This document shows, piece by piece, positions 5,071 to 7,408 of a stretch of DNA of 7,408 nt. The notes under the pieces were generated by a model that saw nothing but the letters and a program-made list of their open reading frames with translations, made no database searches and was not told the DNA's origin. Each line of letters begins with the position of its first letter. The first letter of the stretch is position 1. The translations under genes and the position numbers were made by a program. The DNA comes from Desulfobacteraceae bacterium (GTDB lineage: Bacteria; Desulfobacterota; DSM-4660; Desulfatiglandales; Desulfatiglandaceae): contig CP070700.1 of assembly GCA_020349865.1 (NCBI GenBank), positions 588,860 through 596,267 on the forward strand, read 5' to 3'.

Positions 5071-5180
5071 AATCTCGGACACGAAGCCCTGATGTACAAT
5101 TAAAATTAGTTCTAAGTTTAGGCCATGAAGGCTTAAAGGGTTTGAAAACCCTGTTGAGCGTTTATGGCCTTTTTTATTTT
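5071..5180 (+). promoter_or_regulatory. Candidate attenuator/riboswitch leader of nikK (copy B)
   Basis: The leader shares with copy A the motif CACGAAGCC-(C)TGA near the 5' end (5080-5092), then AGGCCAYGAAGG at the start of the terminator and RTGGCCTTTTTTATTTTC at its end. GCC(C)TGA (5086-5092) can pair with TTTAGGC (5117-5123), one pair being G-U and one C bulged. This takes up the 5' arm of the terminator (5120-5126). The intervening sequence has diverged from copy A while both alternative pairings are kept. It ends 30 bases before nikK. The nature of the signal is unknown. Confidence 0.55.
5120..5180 (+). terminator. Intrinsic terminator in the nikK leader
   Basis: AGGCCAT (5120-5126) pairs with ATGGCCT (5164-5170). 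The stem continues with mismatches to GGGTTT (5138-5143) paired with AAACCC (5146-5151) around a GA loop. A T-tract (5170-5175) follows, then ATTTT. It lies between promoter and gene on the same strand as nikK, so it is an attenuator rather than an end-of-operon terminator. Confidence 0.8.
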
Positions 5181-5193
5181 CAAAAATTCGTTA

Positions 5194-5200
5194 AAGGAGG
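5194..5200 (+). promoter_or_regulatory. Strong ribosome binding site of nikK
   Basis: AAGGAGG, nine bases before the ATG at 5210. It lies 14 bases after the terminator's T-run, outside the stem, so control is more likely at termination than at ribosome access. It also rules out the out-of-frame ATG at 5164 as the start. Confidence 0.8.
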
Positions 5201-5209
5201 AAAAAGTTT

Positions 5210-5986
5210 ATGAAAAAATCACTTTTTTGTTGCGCATTGGGGTTATTTGTTCTGGGTGCCTATGGAATTGCCTTTGCTCACTTTGGGATGATCATTCCCT
5301 CGGACAGTATGGTCATGCAGGCGGAGAGCAGAAATGTGAACGTAACACTCTCCTTTTCCCATCCTTTTGAAGGGGTGGGTATGGAACTAATAAAACCAAG
5401 GGTTTTTGAAGTCATGGCAAATGGTAAAAAACAGGATTTGCTTGGCAAACTGGAAAAAACTGAGGTTATGGGGCATATGGCCTGGGAAATGGACTATCCG
5501 ATCAAGAGACCTGGGGTTTACATGTTCTACATGGAGCCCAAACCTTACTGGGAGCCGGCTGAGAACTGCTTCATCGTGCATTACACCAAGACCGTGGTCA
5601 CTGCATTTGGTGACGATGAAGGATGGGATGAGGAACTCGGCCTGAAAACAGAGATCGTGCCCCTTTCAAAGCCATTCGGGCTTTATACGGGTAACGTTTT
5701 TCAGGGAATTGTCAAGGTGGACGGTAAGCCTGTCCCTTACTGTGAAGTGGAAGTGGAGCACTTCAACCGGAACGGAAAGGCAGTGGCGCCCACCGATTAC
5801 ATGGTCGCCCAGACAATTAAAGCAGACGTAAACGGCGTTTTCACCTATGCGGTACCCAAGGCCGGCTGGTGGGGGTTTGCGGCCCTGAATACCGCGGATG
5901 AAAAGCTGAAGCAGAACGGTGAAGAAAAAGAAATAGAAATAGGTGCAGTCATCTGGGTCGAGTTCCATGACTGGAAGGTAAAGTAA
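5210..5986 (+). CDS. nikK: NikK-like periplasmic nickel-uptake protein (DUF4198 family)
   Basis: A secreted protein of the DUF4198/NikK type, which in many genomes accompanies NikMLQO and is thought to handle nickel in the periplasm. It has 258 residues. The signal peptide is 1-23, with a hydrophobic core 5-20 and cleavage after AFA. The mature chain would start with His24 (HFGMIIPSDSMV), a feature shared with NikL here. Beta-rich segments include the first domain with LSFSHPFEGVGMEL (47-60), then VYMFYMEPKPYWEPAEN (103-119). A second domain of carboxypeptidase-regulatory look carries GLYTGNVFQGIVKVDGKPVP (157-176), DVNGVFTY (206-213) and AGWWGFAAL (218-226). His51, His89, His124, His184 and His253 are candidate metal ligands. 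A strong ribosome site fixes the start. It is the first gene of the plus-strand operon, divergent from the ECF genes and preceded by a matching attenuator. The exact mechanism is unproven. Confidence 0.85.
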   Translation: MKKSLFCCALGLFVLGAYGIAFAHFGMIIPSDSMVMQAESRNVNVTLSFSHPFEGVGMELIKPRVFEVMANGKKQDLLGKLEKTEVMGHMAWEMDYPIKRPGVYMFYMEPKPYWEPAENCFIVHYTKTVVTAFGDDEGWDEELGLKTEIVPLSKPFGLYTGNVFQGIVKVDGKPVPYCEVEVEHFNRNGKAVAPTDYMVAQTIKADVNGVFTYAVPKAGWWGFAALNTADEKLKQNGEEKEIEIGAVIWVEFHDWKVK

Positions 5987-6008
5987 ATGTTTTCGGATGG
6001 CAGAATGC

Positions 6009-6016
6009 AGGAGGGG
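6009..6016 (+). promoter_or_regulatory. Ribosome binding site deciding the porin start
   Basis: AGGAGGGG lies seven bases before the ATG at 6024. The earlier in-frame ATG at 5997 has no such site and would place nine non-hydrophobic residues ahead of the signal peptide, so 6024 is preferred. Confidence 0.75.
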
Positions 6017-6023
6017 AAATATT

Positions 6024-7280
6024 ATGAAAAAATGGCTGATGAGTACTTTTTTAGCATTGATTGCAGTGGCCTTTGTAATACCAAATGTTTGCCTTTGTGA
6101 GGAAATGTCTAACTCTGAACTCATGGAGGAACTGAAGGCACTAAAAGAAAAGATCAAGATGCTCGAAGATAAATTGAATGATAAGGAAGTAAGGGAAATC
6201 AAAGAAAAATCAGCCGAAGAAAGAGATAAATTACATGAGGGTTCAAGAGGTGTTAAAGGATTCTCAGACAGGGTCCGTCGGATCGAAGAGAAAGTGGAGT
6301 CAGAGTTGCTGGGAAGATGGTCTGATAAGATAACCCTGAGCGGAGTCATAGAGGTCGAAGCAGGCTATGAGGACTTTGACTATGATGACCCTGCTGAGGA
6401 TGATGAAAAGTCGAGTGATATTACACTCGCGACAGTGGAATTAGGCATTGATGTGGATATTGTAAAACACGTCAAAGGACATGTGCTCTTCTCATACGAA
6501 GACGATGAAGACGTTATCGTGGAAGAGGGAATCATTATCATTGATGGAGAGGATGTTGTGCCCCTTTATCTCAATGCCGGAAAGCTCTATGTGCCCTTTG
6601 GGTATTTTGAAAGCCATTTTATCAGCGATCCACTCACCCTTGAGCTTGGAGAGACAAGGGAAAGTGCTGTCAAGGTTGGTTTTGCAAATGACATGTTTGA
6701 CCTTTGCGCGGCCGCCTTCAATGGAGACATTAATGAGGCGGATGAAGGCGACGATCATATAAAGAATTTTGTTGCAAGCGCAAAGTTTAGACTTCCGGAG
6801 GACACCGTATCAGGCCTTGGATTGATGGTGGGTGCATCCTGGATAGCCAATATTGCAGACAGCGATGGTCTTCAGGATTACCTGAATGAGGCCGGTACTG
6901 ATGAGATTAAGGATTTTATTCCTGGCTGGAGTGCATTTGTGAGCGCTTCTTTTCTGGATATATTTTTCATTGAGGCCGAATACGTGGCTGCCACTGACAG
7001 CTTTGAACAGGGCGATTTAGGACTGGGCCCTGGGGAGAAATTTGAGCCGAGGGCGTGGAATTTTGAATTGGCCTGTGCGGTTACAGAAGACCTTGAAGTT
7101 GCAATCAGGTATGAAGGAAGTGATGATGTCCTTGATTTTATTCCCGAGAAGCAATACGGCGCTGCTTTTACCTATTGTCTTTTTGATAATACTTCCCTTG
7201 CCCTTGAATATCTCCATGGAAAATTTGAGAATGCTGATGAAAAGGACATGCTGACCGGCCAATTGGCCATTGAATTTTAG
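6024..7280 (+). CDS. LbtU-like outer-membrane porin with N-terminal coiled coil
   Basis: A predicted outer-membrane beta-barrel, probably the channel that brings nickel or a nickel complex into the periplasm. It has 418 residues from ATG 6024. The signal peptide covers about 1-25 (KKW, then a hydrophobic core, then CLC before EE). Residues 30-95 are a charged heptad-type coiled coil (ELMEELKALKEKIKMLEDKL). From about 103 alternating beta strands begin (KITLSGVIEVEAGYEDF), with the LbtU-like stretch NAGKLYVPFGYFESHFISDP (184-203) and ESAVKVGF. The chain ends in Phe (LAIEF), the usual barrel-assembly signal. Very acidic loops occur at 116-128 and 159-178. The best-known relative, Legionella LbtU, takes up the siderophore legiobactin without a TonB box. 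Here the gene sits 37 bases after nikK with no terminator between, so a role in nickel entry is inferred. A general diffusion porin is the alternative. Confidence 0.8.
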   Translation: MKKWLMSTFLALIAVAFVIPNVCLCEEMSNSELMEELKALKEKIKMLEDKLNDKEVREIKEKSAEERDKLHEGSRGVKGFSDRVRRIEEKVESELLGRWSDKITLSGVIEVEAGYEDFDYDDPAEDDEKSSDITLATVELGIDVDIVKHVKGHVLFSYEDDEDVIVEEGIIIIDGEDVVPLYLNAGKLYVPFGYFESHFISDPLTLELGETRESAVKVGFANDMFDLCAAAFNGDINEADEGDDHIKNFVASAKFRLPEDTVSGLGLMVGASWIANIADSDGLQDYLNEAGTDEIKDFIPGWSAFVSASFLDIFFIEAEYVAATDSFEQGDLGLGPGEKFEPRAWNFELACAVTEDLEVAIRYEGSDDVLDFIPEKQYGAAFTYCLFDNTSLALEYLHGKFENADEKDMLTGQLAIEF

Positions 7281-7304
7281 TAACAGTTTAGCGCTTTGAA
7301 GATA

Positions 7305-7408
7305 ATGAAAAAAAGGGCCGTGGATATCTCTTTCAGAAGGGCCGCAAAAACCTGCCTCATTCCATTGAACGGCAGATTGGCCTTAAAACTCAACCCAGGA
7401 CAGCCCCA
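7305..7408 (+). CDS. Possible start of a further ORF, cut by the window end
   Basis: From the ATG at 7305 a frame stays open to the window end (34 codons), beginning MKKRAVDISFRRAAKTCLIP. A weak GAAG lies four bases upstream. It would follow the porin by 24 bases and could be a third gene of the nikK operon. The N-terminus is basic and not a convincing signal peptide, and no family is recognised. It may equally be chance in a short 3' region. No terminator was seen between the porin and this ORF. Confidence 0.3.
   Translation, partial: MKKRAVDISFRRAAKTCLIPLNGRLALKLNPGQP

Noticed and set aside
5666..6349. 227-codon open frame on the minus strand across nikK and the porin
   Set aside because: It lies antisense to two well-supported genes, is Ser/Leu-rich low-complexity sequence mirroring the coiled coil, and has no recognisable domain.
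1..7408. CRISPR array or tRNA gene
   Set aside because: No regularly spaced direct repeats and no cloverleaf with a TTC-type arm were found on either strand by eye.

Overview
The window suggests a Gram-negative anaerobe of the Desulfobacterota (Deltaproteobacteria) type. This is an inference from the mix of a chromosomal integron integrase, an outer-membrane beta-barrel of the LbtU-like porin type, a split nickel ECF transporter with NikK and NikL parts, and two kinds of dispersed palindromic repeat. No rRNA or other marker gene fixes the taxon.

Layout. Positions 1-326 hold the C-terminal end of an integron integrase (IntI), broken by an in-frame amber codon where the family has Trp. A 350-bp stretch without a gene follows, holding one long imperfect hairpin. 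A GNAT acetyltransferase lies on the minus strand (677-1171). Positions 1172-1843 are a repeat-rich spacer. It holds a bulged inverted repeat, an orphan 17-bp palindrome, a possible 28-codon membrane microprotein or remnant, and two oppositely oriented copies of a hairpin repeat.

The rest is one divergent metal-uptake locus. On the minus strand, reading 4602 to 1844, are cbiM/nikM, nikL, cbiQ and cbiO, packed with overlaps or very short gaps. Together they encode an ECF-type nickel (or cobalt) importer. On the plus strand are nikK (5210-5986, a periplasmic DUF4198 protein) and an LbtU-like outer-membrane porin (6024-7280), followed by a possible further ORF cut by the window end. The proposed route is porin across the outer membrane, NikK and NikL in the periplasm, NikM and CbiQ in the inner membrane, and CbiO for ATP hydrolysis.

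The most interesting feature is the 607-bp divergent control region (4603-5209). Each operon has its own TTGACA-N17 sigma70-type promoter, and each transcript begins with the same kind of leader. A CACGAAGCC-(C)TGA motif lies close to the predicted 5' end, and a terminator follows that starts AGGCCAYGAAGG and ends RTGGCCTTTTTTATTTTC. In both leaders the CC(C)TGA segment can pair with the 5' arm of the terminator, which would make a mutually exclusive antiterminator. This looks like a duplicated attenuator or riboswitch that co-regulates both halves of the nickel system. I do not recognise it as a known class. A MITE-like palindromic repeat (4884-5002) sits between the two promoters, and each promoter has a perfect palindrome just upstream of its -35 box.
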